From: Muribaculaceae bacterium
Lineage (GTDB): Bacteria > Bacteroidota > Bacteroidia > Bacteroidales > Muribaculaceae
DNA: 18,174 bases
Assembly (NCBI GenBank): GCA_017545095.1
Contig: JAFYCU010000039.1
Coordinates: 1-18,174 of the forward strand
Direction of reading: 5' to 3'
In this document: positions 1 to 6,647 of the stretch, one piece after another
Numbering within the stretch: the first letter of the stretch is position 1
Layout of the letters: the number at the start of each line of letters is the position of its first letter
Made by a program: the position numbers and the translations under genes
Notes under the pieces: generated by a model
What the model was told of the DNA's origin: nothing
The model's database searches: none
What the model saw: only the letters and a program-made list of their open reading frames with translations

Positions 1-398
1 AGGAACGCGAACAGCGCACACGCGACCTCGCACGGCAGCTCGCCGAAGACACGTTCTTCAACAACGGCGGCAACCTCACCGCCGACGACACCAACGCCGT
101 GCTCCGCTACCTGCGCGGTGCGGCACGCGACCAGCGAGGCTACGACACCGACACCGCAAAGGCCGTCACAGGTCTCGCCAAGGCCATGCAAAAGGCAGGA
201 CTCTTCAACGGACTCACCGACCACGAAGTCTCCATGACCCTCACCGCCATCAAGAACGCCGTCGGCCGCGAAGACCTCCAACGCTCAACCGACCGACTAC
301 ACAACGAACGATTACAGAGGCATATGGCAGAAAAAGTGCGAAAAGTACGCAAAAAATTTAGAGACTTTAACGGAAAAAATTTCCATCAAAATCTCTAA
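1..398 (+). CDS. C-terminal fragment of a large protein, possibly phage/ICE polyvalent type
   Basis: The frame is open from the window edge (first full codon at base 3) to a TAA at 396-398, so the true start lies outside. About 131 residues are visible. They are charged and helical, rich in Arg, Asp, Ala and Asn, with no transmembrane segment or catalytic motif I recognise. The style (a long helical tail with an NAVGREDLQRSTDRL stretch) recalls giant polyvalent proteins of Bacteroidales prophages and ICEs, but this is an impression, not a match. The last 20 or so residues turn Lys/Phe/Asn-rich where the DNA becomes AT-rich. There the frame runs over a hairpin that reads better as the terminator of the opposite tRNA-Val gene, so the natural C-terminus may have been replaced at an integration or deletion junction. 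Confidence 0.55.
   Translation, partial: EREQRTRDLARQLAEDTFFNNGGNLTADDTNAVLRYLRGAARDQRGYDTDTAKAVTGLAKAMQKAGLFNGLTDHEVSMTLTAIKNAVGREDLQRSTDRLHNERLQRHMAEKVRKVRKKFRDFNGKNFHQNL
351..398 (-). terminator. Terminator of the tRNA-Val gene
   Basis: Arms TTAGAGA (358-364) and TCTCTAA (392-398) pair perfectly. After one mismatch, TTT/AAA adds three more pairs. On the minus strand the hairpin is followed by AATTTTTT (351-358), as in a rho-independent terminator. It begins 19 nt after the tRNA 3' end and overlaps the stop codon of the plus-strand fragment. Confidence 0.6.
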
Positions 399-416
399 CT
401 ACTTGATTTTCAATCG

Positions 417-491
417 TGGGCACTAACGGATTCGAACCATTGACCCCCTGCTTGTAAGGCAGGTGCTCTGAACCAGCTGAGCTAAGCACCC
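417..491 (-). tRNA. tRNA-Val (anticodon TAC)
   Basis: Read on the minus strand, all four arms form. The acceptor is GGGTGCT with AGTGCCC (two wobble pairs). The D stem is GCTC/GAGC. The anticodon stem is CCTGC/GCAGG around loop CTTACAA, giving anticodon TAC. The T stem is AATGG/CCGTT with loop TTCGAAT. The discriminator base is A. CCA is not encoded: the sequence continues CGA. Total length is 75 nt. A consensus promoter lies just upstream and a terminator just downstream, so it appears to be a single-gene transcription unit. Its 3' end faces a probable mobile-element gene fragment, a common situation at tRNA integration sites. Confidence 0.95.
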
Positions 492-513
492 TTGCTTTGG
501 TTGAAAAGCGTTG

Positions 514-545
514 CAAAATTACTGCTTTTTAAAGAGATGACCAAA
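514..545 (-). promoter_or_regulatory. Bacteroidetes-type promoter for tRNA-Val
   Basis: On the minus strand, TTTG (complement of 542-545), a 20-nt spacer and TAATTTTG (complement of 514-521) match the Bacteroidetes -33/-7 consensus exactly. The expected start point is about 10-15 nt before the tRNA 5' end. Confidence 0.8.
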
Positions 546-666
546 TTTTTCGCCATTTTTTTCGCCATGAGCGGATTTTGACGTAATTTTGCAGAACAAA
601 CTCACCCGTGAGAACTGCCTGAATTTATATGGACTCATAACTTTAATCAATACAGATAAATAAACT

Positions 667-1212
667 ATGACCAACTACGTATTTTTTGCTAATGGGTTTG
701 AAGAGATTGAAGCTCTGACCATCGTTGATGTTCTGCGTCGCGCAGGCATGGAAGTGAAGACCATCGCGGTTCATTTCTGCCGAGAGGTGACTGGAGCTCA
801 TGGTGTGACCGTGATCACCGACGGCTTAATGGACGACGTGAAGCCTACCGATGGCTGGCTGATTCTGCCCGGCGGTATGCCTGGAGCAACGAACCTGAAA
901 TTGTACGAGCCTCTGGGAGAGATGCTTGCTCGCCACGAAGCCGACGGAAAGAAGATTGCTGCCATCTGCGCGTCACCGTCGGTTGTGCTGGCCCCGATTG
1001 GACTGCTCGACGAGCGCAAAGCCACCTGCTATCCGGGCATGGAGTGTAAGGGATGCGGGGCGATATGGGTCGACGACATGGTGGTGACCGATGGCAATGT
1101 CATCACCGGCCGCGGTCCTGCTGCCGCCATCGAGTTTGCGCTTGCCATCGTGGCCCATGAGATGGGGCCCGAAGTGGCAAAGGAAATAGCCGACGGGATG
1201 TTGGTGCCATAA
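667..1212 (+). CDS. DJ-1/PfpI family protein (YajL/ThiJ-like)
   Basis: The 181-aa product spans a complete DJ-1 domain, close to the length of human DJ-1 and YajL. Visible hallmarks are FANGFEEIEAL near the N-terminus (Glu15 matches the conserved glutamate beside the active site), LPGGMPGA at 67-74, the nucleophile elbow AAICAS with Cys101, and RGPAAAIEFALAIV near the C-terminus. Members of this family are cytosolic redox or glyoxalase/deglycase-type enzymes, and the physiological substrate here cannot be read from sequence. The ATG at 667 is the only sensible start. A -7-like TAATTTTG at 584-591 has no good -33 partner, so promoter placement is uncertain. The gene is transcribed alone and converges on the barrel-protein gene at 1365-2006. 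Confidence 0.93.
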   Translation: MTNYVFFANGFEEIEALTIVDVLRRAGMEVKTIAVHFCREVTGAHGVTVITDGLMDDVKPTDGWLILPGGMPGATNLKLYEPLGEMLARHEADGKKIAAICASPSVVLAPIGLLDERKATCYPGMECKGCGAIWVDDMVVTDGNVITGRGPAAAIEFALAIVAHEMGPEVAKEIADGMLVP

Positions 1213-1253
1213 AAAACAAATGGGGCAACGCATCTCACGATGAATCGGCCCCA
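1211..1253 (-). terminator. Strong minus-strand terminator with GTGA tetraloop
   Basis: TGGGGC (1221-1226) pairs with GCCCCA (1248-1253). Inside, CATC/GATG closes a 4-nt loop that reads GTGA on the minus strand, a GNRA loop. On the minus strand the stem is followed by TTTGTTTTTT (1211-1220). There is no T run on the plus side. The tail overlaps the DJ-1 stop codon. It would end transcripts from the barrel gene and from the internal promoter at 1286-1318. Confidence 0.7.
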
Positions 1254-1280
1254 CACATTGAATCAACTTCAGTTAGAGTG
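1213..1280 (-). ncRNA. Candidate small RNA between convergent genes
   Basis: A full-consensus promoter (1286-1318, minus) and a strong terminator (1211-1253, minus) bracket about 65-70 nt with no ORF. The predicted RNA is a short 5' tail plus a GNRA-capped hairpin with a U tail, overlapping the end of the DJ-1 gene in antisense. Only the sequence signals support it. The alternative is that the hairpin merely terminates the gene at 1365-2006 and the promoter match is chance. Confidence 0.3.
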
Positions 1281-1285
1281 TTTCG

Positions 1286-1318
1286 CAAAATTACTACATT
1301 TCAATATGTTGCCACAAA
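1286..1318 (-). promoter_or_regulatory. Consensus promoter with no gene downstream
   Basis: On the minus strand, TTTG (complement of 1315-1318), 21 nt and TAATTTTG (complement of 1286-1293) match the consensus. It lies downstream of the barrel gene's stop and points at the 3' end of the DJ-1 gene. Confidence 0.5.
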
Positions 1319-1364
1319 TAAATCGTAGACTTTTTTCGGTAGTTCGGTGTTTTTGGTTGGATTA

Positions 1365-2006
1365 CTACTTGAAATAGTAAGTGACCGAAGCGTTCCAGCA
1401 CCGGTTTTTCGCTATCATCTCGTCGAGTAGTCGAGTGCGAAAGGTTTCTCCAATGCTGAAGCTATAGCTCACGCCCACCTGCACGTGACGCACGATCTCG
1501 ACCCCGGCACCAAAGTGCAATAGCACGCTCACGGGGTTGTAGTCGTTGGTGTCGGCCAAGTTCTTGCCCACAAGAAACGAGAATGTGGGTCCGACAAAAA
1601 GCATGGGCATGAGGGTGTTTTCAAACCCGCCCAATCGCTGGAATTTGAACTTGAGGTTGAGGGGCACATCTATGTTGTGCATCAGGCACGTTTCGTTGCC
1701 CAAGCCGAGCGATGACCACACCTTTCGGTCGCCATAGTGAATCTTACCGCTACGCAGCGAATAGAGCAGTGAGCCATCGACACTGAATCCAATGCCGTGG
1801 ATGTTCACCTCGCCTGTGACTCCCGCAACAGGTCCCCATCCATGGTCCACACCGATGATGTCGGTTTGCTTGAAGTGGATGGTGTTCAAGTTGGCACCCA
1901 GCGTGACACCCCAGCGCGACTCGCTCTGGGCGTGGGCCACACCCGACGACAACAAACTGAACAGAGCCGCAACAGCGATGATGATTCTTCGGATTTCTCG
2001 ATTCAT
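1365..2006 (-). CDS. Outer-membrane beta-barrel protein (PorT-like)
   Basis: The 213-aa product has a signal peptide (MNREIRRIIIAVAALF, with cleavage likely after AHA near residue 26). It then shows alternating polar/hydrophobic strands with GxNLN, GVxGEV, GPTFSFLVG and a last strand VTYYFK, the usual signature of a small outer-membrane barrel. The pattern (GVTLGANLN..., then a central PLNLKFKF strand) matches the PorT/OMP_b-brl_2 family common in Bacteroidetes. The ligand or role is unknown. It shares layout and several motifs (IDVPLNLKF versus IEIPLHLRY, CWNASVTYYF versus CWTVTAAFLF) with the next gene upstream, so the two are diverged tandem copies. Each appears to have its own promoter. 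Confidence 0.85.
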   Translation of the reverse strand: MNREIRRIIIAVAALFSLLSSGVAHAQSESRWGVTLGANLNTIHFKQTDIIGVDHGWGPVAGVTGEVNIHGIGFSVDGSLLYSLRSGKIHYGDRKVWSSLGLGNETCLMHNIDVPLNLKFKFQRLGGFENTLMPMLFVGPTFSFLVGKNLADTNDYNPVSVLLHFGAGVEIVRHVQVGVSYSFSIGETFRTRLLDEMIAKNRCWNASVTYYFK

Positions 2007-2069
2007 GATTCTCGAATGATAAATTGGTCATGCCCAGCGCCAACGCTAGGCCATGTGATTTAGGAGTTG

Positions 2070-2102
2070 CAAAATTACAACTATTTTTTCATATACGGCA
2101 AG
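2070..2102 (-). promoter_or_regulatory. Promoter of the 1365-2006 barrel gene
   Basis: On the minus strand TAATTTTG (complement of 2070-2077) lies 21 nt after CTTG (complement of 2099-2102), a one-base departure from the -33 consensus. It leaves a leader of about 55-60 nt. Confidence 0.5.
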
Positions 2103-2142
2103 AAAACGCGTATTTTTCAGCGAAGCAAAATCTTCTTGGAAC

Positions 2143-2161
2143 GGCGAGCCTGCATCTCGCC
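2143..2161. repeat. Intergenic palindrome GGCGAG/CTCGCC
   Basis: Perfect 6-bp arms GGCGAG (2143-2148) and CTCGCC (2156-2161) surround a 7-nt loop, between the two barrel genes. It lacks a T run on either side, so it is not a classical terminator. Related palindromes occur at 7778-7792 and 11261-11277. Confidence 0.45.
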
Positions 2162-2197
2162 ATACAGCTACAATGAGCAGCCATTTCGTAACTTGGT

Positions 2198-2791
2198 CTA
2201 AAAGAGGAAAGCCGCGGTCACGGTCCAGCACTGGTCTTTTCCCTTGATGAGCGTGCCGTCTTGCTCCAGTCCCACTTTTTTGAAGGCATCGGTGATGCCT
2301 ATGCCATAGCTGGCCTGCAGTTGCAAGCGGCGGAACAACTCCACTCCCAGCCCCACGTCCCACGAGGTGAACACCGAGCGGTTGTCCCAAGTGATGTCCT
2401 TCGACTCGGCACAAAGAAAGGCGAAATTTGGTCCGGTGAAGGCGTAAGGCACCAGCACGCGATTCAGCCCGATGATGGAAAGCCCGTAGCGCAGGTGGAG
2501 TGGAATCTCGATATAGTCGCGCCGATAGGTCACTTCCTCATGCGAGAAAGAATCGTTGCGGTGGCTATAAAGCACCGAAGCATCGATGGCGAGTCCGGTG
2601 ACAGGCAGAGATAGGTCGAACTGCAAACCGGCAGCAAAGCCAGCCCGGTTGTCGGCCGAGAGCACCTTGTTGTCGAAACTCAAACGGCTCACCACCAGCC
2701 CCCCCTTGAGACCAAAGCGGAACTGAGCATGCGCAGCGCAAGCACACAGCAGCGCGGCTATCAAAATCAAGGATAATCGTTTCATTTTCAT
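2198..2791 (-). CDS. Outer-membrane beta-barrel protein (PorT-like), second copy
   Basis: The 197-aa product starts with a classical signal peptide (MKMKRLSLILIAALLCACAAHA, cleavage near residue 22). The next in-frame ATG is two codons inside. The mature part begins FRFGLKGGLVVSRL, a first-strand pattern typical of PorT-like barrels, and ends on an aromatic residue (TAAFLF), as needed for outer-membrane insertion. Short strands with GLQFDLSL, IEIPLHLRYGL and GPNFAFL repeat the plan of the neighbouring barrel gene. The function is unknown; such proteins are usually small structural or adhesive porin-like barrels. A -7-like TAGCTTTG (complement of 2838-2845) lies about 47 nt upstream without a clear -33. 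Confidence 0.85.
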   Translation of the reverse strand: MKMKRLSLILIAALLCACAAHAQFRFGLKGGLVVSRLSFDNKVLSADNRAGFAAGLQFDLSLPVTGLAIDASVLYSHRNDSFSHEEVTYRRDYIEIPLHLRYGLSIIGLNRVLVPYAFTGPNFAFLCAESKDITWDNRSVFTSWDVGLGVELFRRLQLQASYGIGITDAFKKVGLEQDGTLIKGKDQCWTVTAAFLF

Positions 2792-2897
2792 CAGTTCATT
2801 TTAGCTTGAAAACACATTGCTGTGGATTTTTACGCTCCAAAGCTACACATTTTTTTTCGAATAAGGTTGGTTGAGATTGTGAAAACTCGTGAAAGGG

Positions 2898-2929
2898 GTT
2901 GATATTGTCGCAATTTCCGTGTAAATTTG
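2898..2929 (+). promoter_or_regulatory. Promoter of apbE
   Basis: GTTG (2898-2901), a 20-nt spacer and TAAATTTG (2922-2929) fit the Bacteroidetes consensus with one -33 mismatch. The start point would be about 2936, which rules out the in-frame TTG at 2927 as a start codon. Confidence 0.6.
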
Positions 2930-2947
2930 CACAATTTTTCATACACA

Positions 2948-3976
2948 ATGCCCATGTCCCCCACCCCACGACTCCGTTACGCCACCATTGCGCTACTGGC
3001 ATGCGCAGCCCTTGCCGGTCTGTGGCTGAGCCACAACAGAAAGCAATTTCACAACTTGCAAGGCAGCGTGTGGACCACCGACTATCACATCACCTATGAG
3101 CATTCACGAGTGCTCGACGACTCGGTTCAGCTGGTGCTTCAGCGCGTGGATAACAGTGCGTCGATGTATAACCCAACATCGCAGCTCAGCAGGCTTAACG
3201 CCAACGAAATCGATACCGTTGACGATATCCTCGCCCGCCTCTACACAGCCTCGCAGCAAGTGTACAGCGCCAGTGGCGGAGCGTTCGACCCCACGGTGCT
3301 ACCGCTGGTGGAAGCCTGGGGTTTTGCCCGAAAAGGCGGTACACCCCCCACGCAGCAGGTCATCGACAGCCTGCTGGCCATCGTGGGATTCCACAAAACC
3401 GCGCTCCACGGCAGACGACTCAGCAAGCAAGACTCCCGAATCCGTTTCGACTTCAGCAGCATCGCCAAGGGATTGGCATGCGATGAGGTGGGACGAATGC
3501 TGCATCGCAACGGGGTGTCGAACTTTCTGGTGGAGATAGGTGGCGAAGTGATGGCGTGCGGCAGCAATCCACGTGGCGGGCAGTGGCATGTGTCGGTTGA
3601 CCTGCCTACTGCCGACACTGCCGCCGTTGACCACGACTCGGCCATGGTACTCGCCCTCGACAGCGGTGCTGTGGCCACGAGCGGCAGCTACCGTAAATGG
3701 CGCGAGGTGGACGGGCAACGCGTGTCGCACATTGTGGACCCCCGCACGGGGCAAGCCAGTGTGAGCCACCTGCTGAGTGTGACCGTGCTTGCCGCCGACT
3801 GCATGACAGCCGACGCCTGGGCCACGGCGTGCATGGTGATGGGGTGCGAGCGCGTGATCGACTTGATGGAAAACCGCACCGACCTGGGTGTGATGACCAT
3901 CAGCACTGATGAGAAGGGCAACTACATCGTGTGGTCCAACGTCCGTTTTGCCCAATGCGTGGTGCAGACTCCATAG
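2948..3976 (+). CDS. apbE: FAD:protein FMN transferase (ApbE)
   Basis: ApbE attaches FMN covalently to threonines of exported flavoproteins such as NqrB/NqrC and RnfG/RnfD subunits of Na+-pumping respiratory complexes. Family motifs are visible in order: FDPTVLPLVEAWGF, DFSSIAKGLACDEV, FLVEIGGEVMACG, ATSGSYRKW, SHIVDPRTG, and the metal/flavin segment MTADAWATACMVMG. The open frame extends to a TTG at 2927, but that codon lies in the -7 element. ATG 2948 (342 aa) or ATG 2954 (MSPTPRLRYA) is the realistic start. Either gives an N-terminal hydrophobic segment with LLAC, an imperfect lipobox, consistent with a membrane-anchored periplasmic enzyme as in other Bacteroidetes ApbEs. It is transcribed alone and converges on rng. 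Confidence 0.95.
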   Translation: MPMSPTPRLRYATIALLACAALAGLWLSHNRKQFHNLQGSVWTTDYHITYEHSRVLDDSVQLVLQRVDNSASMYNPTSQLSRLNANEIDTVDDILARLYTASQQVYSASGGAFDPTVLPLVEAWGFARKGGTPPTQQVIDSLLAIVGFHKTALHGRRLSKQDSRIRFDFSSIAKGLACDEVGRMLHRNGVSNFLVEIGGEVMACGSNPRGGQWHVSVDLPTADTAAVDHDSAMVLALDSGAVATSGSYRKWREVDGQRVSHIVDPRTGQASVSHLLSVTVLAADCMTADAWATACMVMGCERVIDLMENRTDLGVMTISTDEKGNYIVWSNVRFAQCVVQTP

Positions 3977-4010
3977 CCCCACCAGCCGCACACCAAATGG
4001 GTGCAGCCAC

Positions 4011-4052
4011 AAAAAAACAATCCCCCATCACCGACGAAGTGACAAGGGGATT
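4011..4052 (-). terminator. Terminator of rng
   Basis: AATCCCC (4019-4025) pairs with GGGGATT (4046-4052), and TCAC/GTGA adds an inner stem. On the minus strand the stem is followed by GTTTTTTTG (4010-4018). It lies about 20 nt after the rng stop codon. Confidence 0.8.
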
Positions 4053-4072
4053 TGGTCGTTTTGGGTCGAGGT

Positions 4073-5716
4073 TCATGCCTCTGACTCTTCTTTGTCTTTG
4101 TTGCGGCTGCGCGAGCGGTGCTCTTTCTTGCTCGTGGAGCTGCTGCTTGTGTCTTTCTCCTCTTTAAGGTCAATTTCATTGTGGTCTTTGTCGATCACGC
4201 GATACTCAAGATAGTTGAGCGTTTGGTCGGGCTTGATTCGGAACTTGCGTCCAAACTCCCGGCGCCAGTTGAAATACTCGCTGATGAGTCCCTTCTTGAG
4301 ATAGGCATCGACAAATGGGTGTACATACATAATAAAGTTGCTCACCTTGAGTGAGTTGACGAGATAATCAATCTTGTCTTTCAACTTGTCGGTAAAAAGC
4401 AGCGAGGGTTGCACGACACCTTTTCCTCCACACGAGGGACAAGTTTCCTCGGTGGTGATGTCGAGAGCCGGCCTCACGCGTTGCCGCGTGATTTGCATCA
4501 GTCCGAACTTGCTCAGCGGCAATATGTTGTGCCGAGCACGGTCTTTGGCCATGAGTTCTTTCATATACTGGTAGAGCTGCTGCCGGTGCTCGGCTTTGGC
4601 CATATCGATGAAGTCGATAACGATGATGCCTCCCATATCCCGCAACCTGAACTGCCGCGCTATCTCCTCGGCGGCCAGCAGGTTAACGTTGAGTGCGTTA
4701 CTCTCTTGATCGGAGGATGCTTTGGACCGATTGCCAGAGTTGACATCAATCACATGGAGTGCCTCGGTGCTTTCTATGATTATGTATGCGCCCGAACGAA
4801 ATGACACCGTTTTGCCGAACGAAGTCTTGATTTGACGAGTGATGTTGAACTTGTCAAAGATGGGCGCGTCGTCGGTGTAAAGTTTCACGATATCACTGCG
4901 ATCGGGTGCGATTAGGCTCACATAGTTGTGAATCTGCTCAAAGATATCAGCATCGTTGACGGTAATGCTCTCGAAGTCGGGATTGAAAATGTCGCGGATT
5001 TCGCCCACTGCACGACTTTCCTCCTCGTAGAGCAACGACGGCGGGTCGCAATATTGCAGCTTGGCGATGGCATCGTCCCAACTCTTGAGCAGTACTTTAA
5101 GTTCGGTATTCAGTTCGGCGGCTTTCTTGTTCTCGGCCGATGTGCGAATGATCACACCGAAATTCTTAGGCTTGATGCTCTCGATAAGGTTACGCAGTCG
5201 CCGTTTCTCGGCTTGGTCCTTGATTTTCTGAGAAACGGAGATTTTGTCGTTGAACGGTGAAAGCACCAGAAAGCGTCCGGTGAAGGTGATTTCGGTTGTG
5301 AGCCTCGGCCCTTTGGTCGAAATGGGTTCTTTGGCCACCTGCACAATCAACTCCTGACCCTGCGAGAGCACATCGGTGATTGCGCCATGCTTGGTGATGT
5401 CGGCCTGAAGCTTGAGTTTGGAAATCGATGCGGGTTTCTTACCCTTGTTGTCACGAATGCCTTTGATGAATTGAGCGTAGGAGTTGAACTGTGAGCCTAA
5501 GTCCAGATAGTGAAGAAAAGCATCCTTGCCATAACCCACGTTAACAAACGCGGCATTAAGGCCCGGCATGAGTTTCTTCACCTTGGCCAGGTAGAGGTTG
5601 CCCACGGCATAGGAGGCGTCGCGCGACTCCCGCTGCAACGACACCAGCCGCCCGTCCTCGGTGAGGGCGGTATTGATGGTGGTGGGCGTTACGTCAACTA
5701 CTAAATCACTTCTCAT
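4073..5716 (-). CDS. rng: Ribonuclease E/G family protein (RNase G)
   Basis: This endoribonuclease of RNA decay and rRNA processing cleaves single-stranded AU-rich sites, preferring 5'-monophosphate ends. The 547-aa product has an N-terminal S1-type RNA-binding segment (about 35-125, NLYLAKVKKLMPGLNAAFVNVG). The DNase I-like catalytic core carries the metal-binding aspartates Asp324 (HVIDVNSGN) and Asp368 (GIIVIDFIDM). The zinc-link CPSCGGKG (Cys426, Cys429) tethers dimers in this family. Length fits RNase G rather than full RNase E: there is no long degradosome scaffold, only a low-complexity Ser/Lys/Glu tail (about 520-547). It follows HU and the 30-aa basic protein on the same strand. A terminator-like hairpin between them (5847-5895) suggests it is at least partly transcribed separately. 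Confidence 0.97.
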   Translation of the reverse strand: MRSDLVVDVTPTTINTALTEDGRLVSLQRESRDASYAVGNLYLAKVKKLMPGLNAAFVNVGYGKDAFLHYLDLGSQFNSYAQFIKGIRDNKGKKPASISKLKLQADITKHGAITDVLSQGQELIVQVAKEPISTKGPRLTTEITFTGRFLVLSPFNDKISVSQKIKDQAEKRRLRNLIESIKPKNFGVIIRTSAENKKAAELNTELKVLLKSWDDAIAKLQYCDPPSLLYEEESRAVGEIRDIFNPDFESITVNDADIFEQIHNYVSLIAPDRSDIVKLYTDDAPIFDKFNITRQIKTSFGKTVSFRSGAYIIIESTEALHVIDVNSGNRSKASSDQESNALNVNLLAAEEIARQFRLRDMGGIIVIDFIDMAKAEHRQQLYQYMKELMAKDRARHNILPLSKFGLMQITRQRVRPALDITTEETCPSCGGKGVVQPSLLFTDKLKDKIDYLVNSLKVSNFIMYVHPFVDAYLKKGLISEYFNWRREFGRKFRIKPDQTLNYLEYRVIDKDHNEIDLKEEKDTSSSSTSKKEHRSRSRNKDKEESEA

Positions 5717-5846
5717 CGCAGAAGGTTACAGATTGAAATTACATAATCATATATGAGCCGCCAGCGTCATCTCGAATGTGGCAGTCGATCCAGCGTGGAG
5801 ACTCGGCACATCGACACGGCAGCGACGGCTTGGGAACAAAACACAA

Positions 5847-5895
5847 AGAACAAACTCAAGTGTGCAGCGCCGGCTACGTCAGATGAGTTTGTCCT
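5847..5895 (-). terminator. Long inverted repeat upstream of rng (terminator or leader hairpin)
   Basis: ACAAACTCA (5850-5858) pairs with TGAGTTTGT (5884-5892). After one mismatch two more pairs form (5847-5848 with 5894-5895). The 25-nt loop contains a small AGC/GCT stem. On the minus strand it is followed by a T-rich but interrupted tract (TTTGTGTTTTG). It may end the HU/30-aa transcript, or it may be a 5' leader structure of rng. Confidence 0.4.
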
Positions 5896-5924
5896 CAGTA
5901 TGACATAATCGATGAAAGAATCAA

Positions 5925-6017
5925 TTATTTCTTGTTTTTGTGGCGATTCTTTCTAAGTCTTTTTTTGCGCTTGTGCGTTGCCATCTTGTGGCCTTTACGT
6001 TTCTTTCCGCTTGGCAT
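5925..6017 (-). CDS. Very small basic protein, AURKAIP1/COX24-like
   Basis: This is a 30-aa ORF, ATG at 6017-6015 and TAA at 5927-5925. It starts MPSGKKRKGHKMATHKRKK and ends RKNRHKNKK. About two thirds of the residues are Lys, Arg or His. It matches from memory the tiny proteins annotated in Bacteroidetes as AURKAIP1/COX24 domain proteins, related to the C-terminus of mitochondrial ribosomal protein mS38, so binding to the small-subunit rRNA is the likely role (inference). The start is fixed by conservation of MPSGKKRK and by the 60-nt gap to HU. Its position between HU and rng is a Bacteroidales arrangement I recognise. The ORF is easily missed because of its size. Confidence 0.85.
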   Translation of the reverse strand: MPSGKKRKGHKMATHKRKKRLRKNRHKNKK

Positions 6018-6077
6018 GTTGCTTAGTTTTTGATGTTAATAAAAATTATCTACAGCTCATCGGTTGTTCACCAATCA

Positions 6078-6359
6078 TCAATCCTCAGCCTTGACCTTCT
6101 CCATGAAAGTCTTAGCGGGCTTGAAAGCCGGAATCTTGTGCTCGGGAATGATGATGGTTGTGTTCTTCGAGATGTTGCGGGCGGTCTTCTGCGAGCGGGT
6201 CTTGACGATGAAGCTACCAAATCCGCGCAGATACACGTTCTCACCTTCGGTCAGAGATTCTCTCACGGTCTCCATGAATTTCTCGATGGTCAACAATACT
6301 GACGCTTTGTCGATGCCTGTTTGCTTAGCGATTTCGCTAACGATTTCTGCTTTTGTCAT
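6078..6359 (-). CDS. hup: HU family DNA-binding protein
   Basis: This is a 93-aa nucleoid protein that bends and compacts DNA as a dimer. It starts MTKAEIVSEIAKQTGIDK (helices 1-2), carries the family signature LRGFGSFIVKTR at about 44-55, the beta-arm RNISKNTTIIIPEHKIPAFKPAK with the conserved Arg-Asn and the proline of the DNA-intercalating loop, and a final helix. Length and all core motifs are normal. The upstream 288-nt gap (6360-6647) contains AT-rich DNA and a possible -7 GATATTTG (complement of 6485-6492), which would give a leader of about 115 nt. I see nothing else defined in that gap. It probably leads a transcript with the 30-aa protein gene. Confidence 0.96.
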   Translation of the reverse strand: MTKAEIVSEIAKQTGIDKASVLLTIEKFMETVRESLTEGENVYLRGFGSFIVKTRSQKTARNISKNTTIIIPEHKIPAFKPAKTFMEKVKAED

Positions 6360-6647
6360 TGTGTTAAAGAATAACTTATTTAATTGATTTAAATGCTTTT
6401 ATATGCTTCTTTTGACTGGATTCACCTGCGTAATTGAGTTACTTGAAAAGCCACTCCAGGGTCACCCTTTCGAAAAAAGCGCTGCAAATATCGGAATTAT
6501 TTTTCAATTAAGTGCTATGTTTCAGCAATTTTTGCCGATTTTTTTAGAAAAATTTGCCGTTGGCCATTTTCTCATGGCTTGGCCATCACACATGAACTAT
6601 ACTCCACATTATTAAATAGTAATGCTCGGAACGGCCACACACGGCAT

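Noticed and set aside
2927..2947. TTG start for apbE
   Set aside because: The codon is inside the -7 promoter element (2922-2929), upstream of the predicted transcription start. ATG 2948 or 2954 fits.
3299..4012. 237-codon open frame antisense to apbE
   Set aside because: It overlaps a definite ApbE and has a His-rich, shadow-type composition.
6360..6647. Hidden gene or RNA in the HU upstream gap
   Set aside because: AT-rich, with no convincing ORF, consensus promoter or stable hairpin with T tail on either strand; only a weak -7 match for HU.
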